The notes beneath the pieces were generated by a model. The model saw only the letters and a program-made list of their open reading frames with translations, searched no databases and had not been told where the DNA came from. The position numbers and the translations under genes are program-made. DNA of 64,000 nt from Arion vulgaris (lineage: Eukaryota > Mollusca > Gastropoda > Stylommatophora > Arionidae), in the NCBI GenBank assembly GCA_020796225.1, contig CM036755.1, forward strand, positions 66,160,049 to 66,224,048, given 5' to 3'. Positions 50,588 through 60,405 of this stretch are shown here, in pieces; the stretch's first letter is position 1, and each line of letters begins with the position of its first letter.

Positions 50588-51205
50588 TGGCGTCTGTGGC
50601 CTAGGGCAGGGTCGGCAACTGGCTAGCGAGCCGCATGCGGCTCTTTCGATGTCAAGTTGTGTCTCTTTCGATGTCAAATTGCGGCCTTCCAGTTCCATGC
50701 GCAAAAATAATAATTATATTATTTTATTTTCAAAACTCGTAGCAATCTATTAAAATCATTTATTTCAGGTTTAAATTTTTGATATGAATAAATATTATTT
50801 CGTATTTAAAGCCATTTATTTGAAATCAAAAATCAAATTGATATACCTAATCCTAATCAAAGACCATAATATTGAAACAACAATTTTAGAGGCTCTTAAA
50901 AACTGAGAAATTTTGTAAATTATAACTTTTGGCTCTTCCGTTCTAAACAGTGCGACCCTGGCCTAGGGATAGTTACTTGATCTATTAACTCCGACGTTCT
51001 GAGATCGAATCACGCTGCGGACAGTTTGGTTGCAAATTGTTTCCGTGGATTTTTACAAAAGGACGATGGCACCACCGTTCAGAAAGCAATGACAAACTAT
51101 TGAACGTAATAATGCCTAGAAAAATCACAAACAGCGTAAAAAGCTGGGGTTGATTGGCAAAGTTCTATAAAGGATATGCAATTAACCTTTTAACTAGAGA
51201 CATCG
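50588..51205 (+). mobile_element. SINE-A interrupted by a hAT MITE
   Basis: Head TGGCGTCTGTGGCCTAGGG up to 50606; it resumes at 50961 (GCCTAGGGATAGTTACTTGA), B box AGATCGAATCACG, then the core TCAGAAAGCAATGACAAACT and 3' end GGATATGCAATTAACC. The MITE sits in the A-box region. Confidence 0.85.
50607..50960. mobile_element. hAT-type MITE inside a SINE tRNA head
   Basis: 354 bp. Left end CAGGGTCGGCAACTGG, right end the complement of CAGGGTCGCACTG, with a subterminal pair GCGGCTCTTTCG / TTTGGCTCTTCCG. A perfect 8-bp TSD GCCTAGGG (50599-50606 and 50961-50968). AT-rich interior without a frame. Confidence 0.9.
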
Positions 51206-51315
51206 TCAACCAACTGTATCATGTATTTGTCGTCTCATTTGGTTATAGTTTTTATTGTGCGACGGATTAGCGTAATGCATAAACGTTTGCCTATCGACTG
51301 GAGCATAAGAGGACT

Positions 51316-51571
51316 CGTTCGTGTGGTGCCGGGGCCCAATAGGGAAGCAAAGAATAGTACCACTGTGACCTACAATGCATGTCGTAAGAGGCGACTGATG
51401 TAGGCCCTCAGGAATGCTACCCTAGTAAATAAATGCAGCGCAGAAATAGGATGTGCTGGCCTACGTGTAGGCGCATAATTGACACAATGTAAATCGCTCT
51501 TAGGCTCAGATCACATACAAATCACACAGAGTGGTTGACAAGTGGTCGATATGGAGAGTTCGAAGAAGAAG
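51316..51571 (+). mobile_element. E2, with TSD
   Basis: Head CGTTCGTGTGGTGCCGGGGC, box GTCGTAAGAGGCGACTGATG, body ATAGGATGTGCTGGCCTACG, AATCACACAGAGTGGTTGAC, tail GAAGAAGAAG. An 11-bp TSD ATAAGAGGRCT with one mismatch (51305-51315 and 51572-51582). Confidence 0.85.
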
Positions 51572-51670
51572 ATAAGAGGGCTGTGGGTTCAATTCCACAC
51601 GACGTTCCACGCGTGAAGAAAGGAATTAGCCCTTCTACCTCCTGCACAATAGGGTTTAGAAATGTGAAGT

Positions 51671-51913
51671 CTTCTTCTTTGCGTTCGTTCTTTACGACCA
51701 ATTTTAATCACTCTTTGTGATATGTTTGATCTTTGCCAAGAACGTGTATACGTTGCACATTGGTTTGGTAGCCCCTAAACACAGCTTACACGTTTAGGAC
51801 ATGTGCATCCGATTTCAGCCAAACCTCCTTAGTCGCCTGTTACGACATCGTGGCAGGTAACAGTGATGCTATTCTTTACACCCCAAATTTGGGTCCCGGT
51901 AACCACTTGGGCG
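51671..51913 (-). mobile_element. E1, full length, with TSD
   Basis: CTTCTTCTTTGCGTTCGTTC at left through TTAGTCGCCTGTTACGACAT to the head complement ACCACTTGGGCG. A perfect 12-bp TSD GAAATGTGAAGT (51659-51670 and 51914-51925). Confidence 0.9.
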
Positions 51914-51929
51914 GAAATGTGAAGTGACT

Positions 51930-52790
51930 TCATACCATACAGTCTGAAAATGCTACGGGAAATTTTTTTTTATACAATAGTCCATATTAATTTTGTTAAC
52001 CAGAGTTCTTATTTTGACTCTTCGGATAGATGAATCACCCACCAAAACTTGTATTCCATGTATGCTGTTTATACAACCAACTATAAACTCATACGATCGG
52101 CGGACTCAGGTAAAGATAAAACATCCGTCACGGGATCTCGCATTTCAGTATTGTTATATATAGACGAATTCATTTTAAAATCAACACAAAATGCTAAATC
52201 AAGGTTATATTATCCAACAAGTTAAGTTTAACAATAAGGAATATCAATATTATGAATATTTTTCATCAATAAATAACCATAGACTCACAGAATTGAGTAA
52301 AATTGCAAAAAAAAGCTTGTAGTGTTCTATCTAGAGTAATTATTAGAGCAGTAGTTATCTAGAGTTGACTGTAGTTAACCAGACTTCTTATTTTGACCCT
52401 TCGGATAGAGGAGTCGCCCACCAAAACCTGTGTTCTCTGTATGTTGTTTACAAGCTAGTAGTCTAGAATGTAAACAACATGTTACTGGTGGTCCTGTTGA
52501 ACCGGAAACACACAAATGAACTTTAAATATTTATTTACATTATGCAAATACATTAAAAAGAAAATAAGTTAATTATCGTCAATGCAGTAGGATACGAATG
52601 CCATTAGTGAAAGTAACTTAACCGGATGAAATATTTAGGTCAGGTTAGATGAGTCACAGGTGTCAACCAGATTCTCTTAATAAATCTACTGGCGTCTGTG
52701 TGGTGTCCATATTTGACTGTAGTAACATTTGTTATGTTGCGTGTCATGATAATTGTTAGCATTTGTTGGTGTATGTTTTAGAGAAATATT
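51930..52790. repeat. Dispersed and locally duplicated repeats, no gene
   Basis: 52228-52335 is the second copy of the repeat at 2346-2450. TAACCAGAGTTCTTATTTTG (52000) and TAACCAGACTTCTTATTTTG (52376) mark a local ~80-bp duplication. The remainder to 52790 is AT-rich without features. Confidence 0.6.
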
Positions 52791-52794
52791 AGAG

Positions 52795-52944
52795 AGTATG
52801 GTCAGACGGGATCATATAACAGACTAGTGAGGAGGACAAGACATAAACTAGTACTGATGGAGGTTGATGATGGGGTGGGGTGGGGGCTAGGATATGCGAA
52901 GAGAGAACCATTGAAAGGGGTATATATATCTTTCAATGGTTCTT

Positions 52945-52945
<1 letters not shown>
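52795..52945. repeat. Dispersed repeat with a terminal hairpin
   Basis: The inverse copy is at 57145-57285 (shared: AACAGACTAGTGAGGAGGAC, CATAAACTAGTACTGATGGA, GGCTAGGATATGCGAA). Here it ends in a 15-bp perfect hairpin: GAGAACCATTGAAAG (52903-52917) and its complement (52930-52944, one inserted T). Confidence 0.75.
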
Positions 52946-53030
<85 letters not shown>

Positions 53031-53040
53031 TATATATACA
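52946..53040. repeat. Compound (CT)n(TA)n microsatellite
   Basis: CT repeats pass directly into about 35 TA units with one AATA interruption, then ACACAC. Frames of IYIY type are artefacts. Confidence 0.9.
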
Positions 53041-53044
53041 CACA

Positions 53045-53335
53045 TTCAACAAAACCTGAATATCAAGGAACGTTGGCTCATAAATAACATCATGTCCCGG
53101 AAGATAAAATATTTTGGCCACATTAAGCGCCACAGTGGTCTGGAGAGAAACGTAATGGAAGGTATGGTTCCTGGAAAACGAGGCAGGGGACGACCAAGAC
53201 GAAGATGGCAGCAGGCCATCAAAGAAACCTTGAACATGACGCAGGAAGAGGAAGGAGAACTTGCAAGAGACAGAGAGCTTTTCAGGAGGGATGTGATGAA
53301 CGCGACGTTCCGCAAGGGACATGCTACTACTTGAT
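53045..53335 (+). mobile_element. L-B LINE tail, open frame
   Basis: Reads NIKERWLINNIMSRKIKYFG, HIKRHSGLERNVMEGMVPGK, RGRGRPRRRWQQAIKETLNM, then EEEGELARDRELFRRDVMNA and a stop. 5'-truncated at the TA microsatellite. With 44855 it is one of the two least decayed L-B copies, hence probably recent. Confidence 0.85.
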
Positions 53336-53344
53336 ATATATATA

Positions 53345-53565
53345 TAATTGGGGATGTCTAAGGTGAAGTGGTTAAGACGGGGTTGCCTGTCGTTCTGAAG
53401 GTTGTAGGCTCGAATCCGAACCGCTTGACATGTGCATTTTTCATGAGATTAATAGAACTATTGTTGGCAGGTGGCGTGTCATTTCTACCGACATGAGCGG
53501 AGCCATATGGGGGAACCCCGGTGCAATTAAGTAAATTCTTAAACTTTAGACCCTTTTTGACTCTT
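53345..53565 (+). mobile_element. SINE-C
   Basis: Head GATGTCTAAGGTGAAGTGGT (A-box region), B box GGCTCGAATCCGAACC, then GTGCATTTTTCATGAGATTA, GGCAGGTGGCGTGTCATTTC, and 3' end GGTGCAATTAAGTAAATTCT. The core is diverged. Confidence 0.75.
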
Positions 53566-53589
53566 TAGAGGTAAGAGAATAAGGTGTGA

Positions 53590-53808
53590 TTGGATTTGAT
53601 ACGCCATGAGCCCGCCTGCCCAGCGTGTTCGTAGCGCGTTGGAAGACGAGTGATACGCCTCCTGTGAGTGCGGTTCAATTCCGCGGGCTGGCAGTAAAGC
53701 TACAGGTTCTTCAGATTTACGGTGTTCGTGGCACCGAACCGAAGGGTTACGATGTCTATGGCACTGAGCCGAAGAGCTGAAAGCTCAAGTGCTTCTGGAT
53801 CGAAAAAA
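53590..53808 (+). mobile_element. SINE-F
   Basis: A-box region TAGCGCGTTGGAAGACGAGT, B box GCGGTTCAATTCCGCG, then ATTTACGGTGTTCGTGGCAC, ACCGAAGGGTTACGATG and AGCCGAAGAGCTGAAAGCTC. The 'CCGAACCGAAGGGTTACGAT' region is shared with 6900-6950. Confidence 0.7.
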
Positions 53809-53809
53809 G

Positions 53810-54365
53810 ATACGCCATCAAAAATATCCGTAAACCATAACTAGATATGTACTTTACTAAAAACAACCGGGGAAGAGTGGGTATATGAAAAGAAAACATG
53901 TCTAAGAACAGTAGAAGATAAGCCAAAAGATGACGGAGCCCCTTGAGTAGAGCTGAAAATGACGGTTCGGAATACGATTCAGATGGGAGCAATAGATGCA
54001 GCGATACTGTCCGATGGGAATAGGAAAGTTTAGTAGTAGTGGTAACTATACTGGTGCGACGTTTGAAAATTTATTAAATCAGTTGAAAAACACACAAGTG
54101 TATTGGAATGTAAATTGTATAGAACAATTCTCAAAAATTCTACTGACAGATAAACAAATATATAAAAGAAAACTAAACTATAAAATACCCTCATAATTGA
54201 TCATTAAAATATGTTGACCAGACAAAACAAAAAAGACTGAGAAAAGTGAAGTTGTTTAGTTTGAGCACAACGAGACTTAACGATTTGGTAAAGATTGTTA
54301 AGGAAAAGTTATCCAGTAAAAATGTATAAGAGAAAAACCTAACTAGAAGATGGATGCATATTTCT
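53810..54365. other. No gene recognised
   Basis: Frames of 66-78 codons without motifs; no copies in the window. Confidence 0.4.
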
Positions 54366-54369
54366 TACT

Positions 54370-54778
54370 TGAATTAATATTGTAGATTATAACACAAACA
54401 TTCAAGAACAAAATGGAAGATTTTGAAACAATGTGTTACAGAAAAGCTCTTAGAACATCCTGGACAGAGAAGAGAAAAAACAAAGACCTGCATATCGAGG
54501 AGCATTGTTTCATAAATAACATCATATTCCGGAGGATGAAATATTTTGTCCATGTTAATTAAACGCCACATAGTTTTTGGAGAACGGTAAAGGAATGCAT
54601 TTTTTCTGGAGTACGAGACAGACAACGATCAAGACGATGGTGGCAGCAGGACATCAAAGAAATCTTGAACATGACGCTGCTGGAGGAAGAGGGCGAACTT
54701 ACTAGAGGCAGAGAGCTTTTCCAATCAGGCTGTGATGAAAGAGACGTTCCGCAAGGGACATGCTACTACTTGAATGTT
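54370..54778 (+). mobile_element. L-B LINE tail, decayed
   Basis: TFKNKMEDFETMCYRKALRT, SWTEKRKNKDLHIEEHCFIN, then frameshifted KYFVHVN, FSGVRDRQRSRRWWQQDIKE and EILNMTLLEEEGELTRGREL. Stops and shifts throughout. Confidence 0.8.
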
Positions 54779-54779
54779 A

Positions 54780-55190
54780 CTTGAACATGATAACAATATA
54801 TGCAGGACATTTGATATATGATATCGCATTCTCAATATACTATTATGGTGGACAAGTTCTGCATATGACAGAATATCGGATCATGAATTATTTGTAGTAT
54901 ATCAAGAATGTAAGCGGCGCATCAACTACCATTGCTTAATCTACCCGTGTCGGTACAGGATGATTCGGGGTATATGTCCCTTTAATGATAATACGACTTT
55001 CTCTCTCTTTGCCTTTTTACCCCAATACTACCTTGGGAACATCAATTATGTTCCTCTTTCAATGTACACGGACTAATGATAGTAGTACTTTAGGGAACAT
55101 CAATTATCTTGCTCTTTTACCATGTGTGCCGTGCTCAAACTGCGAGGATTCAGCCATGTTCTTTGCGTAAATGTTAATATCATCCCCAAG
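54780..55190. other. No gene recognised
   Basis: A GGGAACATCAATTAT block is present twice (55035, 55094). Otherwise nothing. Confidence 0.4.
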
Positions 55191-55196
55191 GAGGTG

Positions 55197-55395
55197 GTCG
55201 CCGATAGTGAAGTTGATAACACGCTGCATTATTGATCAAATCCGGGGGTTCGAGGCCAGTATGGGCCAACAGTTTTCGGTGTGTACTCGACGTGGTTCGA
55301 CTACAGGAAACTGATGCTTTACTTAGGGATCTAAATTACAAGTACTTCTGAAGTTTTGTAATCGAGTAAGACTCGCTTGAATGGTTGAGGGACAC
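55197..55395 (+). mobile_element. SINE-G
   Basis: Head TGATAACACGCTGCATTATT with B-box-like GGGGTTCGAGGCC, then TTAGGGATCTAAATTACAAG and TACTTCTGAAGTTTTGTAAT, matching the tail of the copies at 20045 and 35165 in inverse orientation. Confidence 0.5.
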
Positions 55396-55526
55396 TAGTG
55401 ATAAGATACGATCGCATCACACCTTACAGGGGAACCGAGTACCTTTGGAGCTCCATGCAGGCATATATCATCACAGAGGTACTATCTATGATGATAGAGA
55501 GAGAGAGAGAGAGGGAGAGAAAGTTA

Positions 55527-55745
55527 TAGCCTATGCTCGTATTGTCCGAACTGATAAGAAAAAGAGAAACCTATAGCTTATGCTCGTATTGTCCGAACTG
55601 ATAAGAAAAAGAGAAACTTACTAGCACTATGCTCGTATTGTCCGAACTGATAAGAAAAAGAGAAAACCTTAGCCTAGCTCTATTGTCCTGTATTGTTCTC
55701 CTATGCTCGTATTGTCCGAACTGATAAGAAAAATAGAAACTTAAC
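55527..55745. repeat. ~47-bp tandem repeat
   Basis: Four units with TATGCTCGTATTGTCCGAAC TGATAAGAAAAAGAGAAAC, the spacer varying (CTATAGCT, TTACTAGCAC and a longer one). A GA microsatellite precedes it (55493-55522). Confidence 0.85.
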
Positions 55746-56066
55746 GTCTTCCACATCATCGATTATTTGACAATATTAGAGACACTGTTCCACAATCCAC
55801 TTAAGAGATGAAATCTCTAAAATCTATACCTCATATCTGGTACGAGGTCATGCACCAGGAACTTGGATCATGGTAGATTAAGATGCCGTTCAAGTTGATT
55901 AACTTTGTTAAAGACTCGAAGCCATGTGTCGCGACTGGTCATTGGAAAATAGCGTTAGTACCGACTGATCTATATTCCCCTCTGTCTGGATAGTCACGCG
56001 TCTCTAACTTTTCTGAAGAATTGGTTTCAGATAATCAGAGCACTGAATGTTCTTAATTTTTCTTAG
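55746..56066. other. No gene recognised
   Basis: Nothing identified. The right edge (CAGCGGTTCTCAAAAGG, 56068) looks like a hAT terminus cut by the E2 insertion. Confidence 0.4.
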
Positions 56067-56085
56067 GGCAGCGGTTCTCAAAAGG

Positions 56086-56525
56086 TGTATAGCTTCTTCG
56101 GATGCTCCATATCGACCACTTTTTAAAACACTCTTTGTGATTTGTATGTGATATCTCTCTCTCTCGCGATCACCACCCAGACCGATGTACCAGGCCTCCA
56201 CATCAATTCTATTCATGTGGAAATCTGATTGATGCTGCAGCTTTAGCATTGGTGTGTTTTGCGCCATATCCTCAGCTCCATTTGGAGCTCTGGTGCTTAC
56301 CCTTCGACGATGTGTCCGGTTTCAGCCAGCGTTTACTCGGTTCGCTCTCCGTTCTGTAGCCATTTAGTGTTTTTTACGGTGTGGGGTAGCTATCCCTACC
56401 CACAACCTCCTAAGTCGCCTCTTACGTCATCCGTGGCAGGTAACTGGTTCTATTCTTCACACCCCAATTAGGGCCCCGGTAACCACTCGGACGTATGTGA
56501 TCTGAGCCTATGTGATATGTTTCTT
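56086..56525 (-). mobile_element. E2 interrupted by E3
   Basis: 56086-56152 is the 3' part of E2 (TTCTTCGGATGCTCCATATC, CTCTTTGTGATTTGTATGTG); E2 resumes at 56502 (CTGAGCC). The rest of E2 is missing on the right. E3 has landed inside with a 9-bp duplication. Confidence 0.75.
56153..56492 (-). mobile_element. E3 inserted in E2, with TSD
   Basis: CT tail, CCACCCAGACCGATGTACCA, GTGTTTTGCGCCATATCCTC, GGTTTCAGCCAGCGTTTACT, box TAAGTCGCCTCTTACGTCAT, head complement to CCACTCGGAC. A perfect 9-bp TSD GTATGTGAT (56144-56152 and 56493-56501). 340 bp. Confidence 0.85.
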
Positions 56526-56770
56526 TATTTGTGTGTGTGCATACTTGTTGATAAATACGATTTTATATAGGGTCATGTACGATTCTGTATTAATGATTGG
56601 CTGTATAGATCTCCAACATCTTCGTTATGGTCATGCTTAATGTATGTTTTTTCTCCAATCATCTCTTTTTGTTTTCTTACCAATTGTATTGTTGTATTTC
56701 TCTTGCCTTCTTATCTATAAACTTTCATTCCATTTTTCAACAGAATGTCATATTGCTGTATATTGCCAAC
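56526..56770. other. No gene recognised
   Basis: Nothing identified. Confidence 0.4.
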
Positions 56771-56779
56771 ATTTGATTT

Positions 56780-57115
56780 AATAATATTTCCCTTCGTACC
56801 GTTATACGTTACATAGAGCATGCAAGTAATTTCTCCATACCGCTCTATCCTTGGCAACTCGCTCAATCTCTTTCATGGAACTGAGACCTAGATTTCTTGC
56901 CTCTCTCAGCAAAGTTCGTTTCAGGGTCTCCTTAGGTCGTTCTCTCTTTCGTGAACCCTTTGCATCCCACTTCAATGCCAGCTTTGATATTCGTTGATCA
57001 TTTCTCCTCAAGGTATGCCCAACATATCTCTATCTTCTCCTCTTATAACAGTTGTTACTAGTGGTTGACCAGACATGTCTCTGATTTCATCACTTCTCCT
57101 GACTTTTCCTTAAAA
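56780..57115 (-). mobile_element. LINE tail L-A, with TSD
   Basis: Minus strand: MRRNDQRISKLALKWDAKGS, RKRERPKETLKRTLLREARN, EIERVAKDRAVWRNYLHALC. The frame reaches the natural C-terminus. The single-copy ancestor of the 76-bp satellite unit is at about 57000-57077. A 9-bp TSD ATTTGATTT (56771-56779 and 57116-57124). Confidence 0.85.
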
Positions 57116-57144
57116 ATTTGATTTGTTTAATATATATATATCTT

Positions 57145-57290
57145 TCACTGGTTCTCTTTTCGCATATCCTAGCCCCCACCCCACACCATATCATCTTCAA
57201 CCTCCATCAGTACTAGTTTATGTCTTGTCCTCCTCACTAGTCTGTTATATGTTCCAGTCTGGCCATATTCCCTAATATTCTCTTATTTAT
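57145..57290. repeat. Dispersed repeat, inverse of 52795-52945
   Basis: ATATCTTTCACTGGTTCTCT, TTTCGCATATCCTAGCCC, CTCCATCAGTACTAGTTTAT, CCTCACTAGTCTGTTATATG. The hairpin partner arm seen at 52.9 kb is not present here. Confidence 0.7.
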
Positions 57291-57449
57291 AGAGCCTTCT
57301 TTATAAATAATAAAATGGTGGATATATAATAAGAAAGCTCGCATGCACTAGGAGGACGTAGCGGTGCAAAGATGGCATTGCGAAAACATGATTCCCTTCA
57401 AAGATCTGTGTCCGCTGCAAGACGGACGAGTGAGGAACATGCCTTTCCC

Positions 57450-57690
57450 AAACAATCCTTGATCTTTGAGGGTCTCTGGGGTTAAACTCTTGCCTATGTC
57501 GTGGGTTCTATTCCGGGCCGCGCCGTTCTGTTCACTAGTGCATTTTTTCTCCAGACCTATAGAATTGTGGTCGGTGCTGTAGATTTCGTGCTTTGACAGG
57601 TGTCGTGCCATGTCTGCGAAAAAGGGGCTTGCCATATGTGGTCAAACCCAGTGCAATGAAGTAAATCTTTCGACTTTAGTTTAGACCCTT
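57450..57690 (+). mobile_element. SINE-C
   Basis: Head TGAGGGTCTCTGGGGTTAAA, B-box-like GTGGGTTCTATTCCGGG, then GTGCATTTTTTCTCCAGACC, TGACAGGTGTCGTGCCATGT, and 3' end AGTGCAATGAAGTAAATCTT. Confidence 0.75.
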
Positions 57691-57691
57691 T

Positions 57692-58064
57692 AGTTACTTG
57701 ATGCTATCATCCCATGCTTTTCCTTGTCTTCCTCTTCTCCTACCACCTTCGTCTGTTCCCTGAAGATATATATATAAACATTAAATAAAATTGAAGCAAG
57801 TCTATTAACAAAATTATCAGGTTAATAAGACACATTTGTGAACATGTTAAGGACGATCACACAATGTAATACTTGTGAGAAACCCTGTCAAGATAATTGA
57901 GTAAACATTGGATAATACATCATTTGAATACGTCCGTGCTAGATTGTTTTGTCCAGACAAAAGTACAGTTACAAATGAATACTGACATGCAGAATTGAAG
58001 GATATTGTTATTTCTAAACTTGTCCGCTTACACTAGCGTAGAATTGCATATTCCTTATATTATT
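57692..58064. other. No gene recognised
   Basis: AT-rich, nothing identified. Confidence 0.4.
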
Positions 58065-58074
58065 AGTCGAGATT

Positions 58075-58150
58075 TTTCGTATTACAGATACGGCGATTGT
58101 TCGTATTACAGATACGGCGATTGTTCGTATTACAGATACGGCGATTGTTT
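58075..58150. repeat. 24-bp minisatellite
   Basis: Three units of TTCGTATTACAGATACGGCG ATTG. Confidence 0.9.
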
Positions 58151-58348
58151 GGAGATGGGGTAACTGGAAGAGGAAGTAAAATAGAAAGAACGACGCAGGA
58201 TGGCCTGAAGCTTATCAGAGTTTCATGGCTTTCCTATATAGGCTAATTGTTGGAAAAAACGATGAAAAGGAAGTGGTCATATTGATGCTGTAAATCGATG
58301 AGTGACAGAAGAAGAATAAATGAAGCTATTGATGCTGAGATCCGACGA
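58151..58348. other. No gene recognised
   Basis: Nothing identified. Confidence 0.35.
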
Positions 58349-58351
58349 TTC

Positions 58352-58697
58352 GCCCCGAGTGGTTACCGGGGCCAAAATTGGAGTGTAAAAAATAGAACCA
58401 CTGTTACTTGCAACGCATGTATTTGAGGCGGCTAAGTAGGTTGGTAGTGGGTCTAGCTACCCTACACCGTAAAAACACTCGATGGTTACATAACGGAGAG
58501 CGAACCGAGTAAACGCTGGCTGAAACCGGACATATCGCCGAAGGATAAGCACCAAAGCTTCAAATGGCGCTGAAGATGTGACGTAAAACACACCGATGCT
58601 AAGCCTGCATCAATCAGATTTCCACATGAATAGAATTTATGAGGAGATGGTACATCGGTATGGGCGGTGATCGAGAGAGAGAGAGAGAGAGAGAGAG
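58352..58697 (+). mobile_element. E3, plus strand
   Basis: Head GCCCCGAGTGGTTACCGGGG, degraded box (GCATGTATTTGAGGCGGCTA), body GTAGTGGGTCTAGCTACCCT, AAACGCTGGCTGAAACCGGA, TGACGTAAAACACACCGATG, then a GA-repeat tail. It confirms the sense orientation of E3. Confidence 0.8.
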
Positions 58698-58699
58698 CT

Positions 58700-58966
58700 C
58701 CAACAGTTGACAGAAGAATTGAAACTATTGGTACTATGATCCAATGACTGACTGACTGACAGAATAATAATAATAAATGAAACTACTGGTGTTGTAATAC
58801 GAGGACTGACAAAAGAGCGAAGAAAAAGGACATTCTAATTCCGAATAAACAAAACGCGAATTAAGGTAGTTTTACACAGTATAAGAATCTTCTAAATTGA
58901 CATTTCGATTAAAAGGTCATTGTCAAGTGAAAGATGTGAAAACAATGTAAAATATCATTATCATCA
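58700..58966. other. No gene recognised
   Basis: TGACTGACTGAC and AATAATAATAA simple repeats; nothing else. Confidence 0.4.
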
Positions 58967-58967
58967 T

Positions 58968-59112
58968 CAGGTGCCGTGCCGGCTGGCGTAGGCGATCATG
59001 GATCTCCACAAACCTCTATCTTGGTGTTTACTATCAATTCAGATGTTGACGCTCTACTGTGCCATGAAGTCAGGCTGTCTAAAATTTTCTCTCTCTGTCT
59101 GCCTCTGTCTAG
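58968..59112. mobile_element. Repeat K, uninterrupted copy
   Basis: GTGCCGTGCCGGCTGGCGTA, TCCACAAACCTCTATCTTGG, TGTTTACTATCAATTCAGAT, GTGCCATGAAGTCAGGCTGT. It shows what the 9.3 kb copy looked like before SINE-D inserted. Confidence 0.7.
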
Positions 59113-59344
59113 TCTACCCTGGATTTTACCGTATATGTAAAATATACGGGCGTTTAAAGGTGAATTATTGCACAAAGATCGTACTCCGTAGCATACACTT
59201 GTGAATCGAACGTGAATTAGGACCTTAGAGCTTTAGAACGCGTAGCAAAAATCTGGACCGCTTCGTCATACTAAAAGGCCATAGATACCATCTGAACCAA
59301 GCAACCAGAGCAAGGTTGCCGTGCAGTGAATACAGCGTCAGTGA

Positions 59345-59480
59345 TAAATAGTGATTTTCTCCGCCTCTGTTAGTGTTTATATCCACCGTTTGCGTGGACG
59401 ACCTTTTGCTTTGTATCCACAGTATCGGAGTAGCAAATGAACGACAGAAAGTATAAGAAAACTACGTATGAGTTCGCATT
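59345..59480 (-). mobile_element. LINE tail L-F fragment
   Basis: CCTCTGTTAGTGTTTATATC, GGACGACCTTTTGCTTTGTA and TCCACAGTATCGGAGTAGCA match 39955-40030 of L-F. Confidence 0.55.
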
Positions 59481-60068
59481 TCTAAATACGGCTACTATAT
59501 TGAGACTTGAGTAAATTCATTTCCTTGACTTCTCTTGCTATCTTCTCATGATTCTTTCACACAGCTTTTGTACCACAAAGTACACACATTCTTAAGTCAA
59601 TAGCTCTTCCCCATTATCCGCGTTGACGTACTTCAGACGTGGCACCAACTGTATTTTTGACCTCTCTAATTCATTGGCCTGTATTGAAATTTGACTTGAG
59701 CTTATGTTTCGCCACCGGGGCGTCTGATCGATTCCGGAAGTCGGATGGATTCTTCTTTAGTGAAGGATCCCTGAGAAGCCATTAGTGGGGGCCTAGTAGG
59801 ATGGCCAGACGCGATTAGCACATTCATCTTCTCATTATCCCTTTACTCTATCATGACTTGTCCGGACTTAAATGTGCCAGGATTTGTGTTGGTGGGTGTG
59901 CGTGTGTGGGTCCTCGTTGTGTGTGTATGTGGGTCCCCGTGTGCGTGTTTTTCTCCCCATTACTTTTGTGGTTGTAATATTAGGGAACAAAAATGTCCTG
60001 GATTATCAAACGCAAGTTAATGCTTTTACACAGCAGGCCATGTTCATGTTTCGATCTAACTGTTTTGT
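59481..60068. other. No gene recognised
   Basis: A GT-rich stretch at 59885-59950. The 93-codon frame crossing into SINE-D is accidental. Confidence 0.4.
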
Positions 60069-60069
60069 A

Positions 60070-60405
60070 CTTTGCTGCACTTCGGTGAATAACCATGTGT
60101 GCTTCGATATCTTTCTTGCACAAGATCTCAGCGACAATACACGAACTCCGTAGCACCAGCGAGAGTCCCCCGTGTAATTTTAAAGATAGTAACAATTTCT
60201 GTGTATGAATTTTATTGTATTATTTTTGAACAGATTTTGCACATGCACATGTTTTGCAGTCTGCTCTTATCATTTTTCAACTAGCAATTGTAATTTTATG
60301 TGCTCAACTCGAACATTGGATCTTCGTTTTATCGTCCATCTCCGATATGACTAGGAACTCAATCTTACCTGCACTGAGATCAGAGATATCTGGAAAGAAA
60401 TATTC
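60070..60405 (-). mobile_element. SINE-D
   Basis: Left end TGCTGCACTTCGGTGAATAA, core complement ATACACGAACTCCGTAGCAC, body through GCTCAACTCGAACATTGGAT, CCATCTCCGATATGACTAGG to AGAGATATCTGGAAAG. The head is missing. Confidence 0.75.

Noticed and set aside
56068..56085. hAT terminus CAGCGGTTCTCAAAAGG as a full element
   Set aside because: The matching end is not visible; E2 has inserted right after it, so only a terminus can be suspected.
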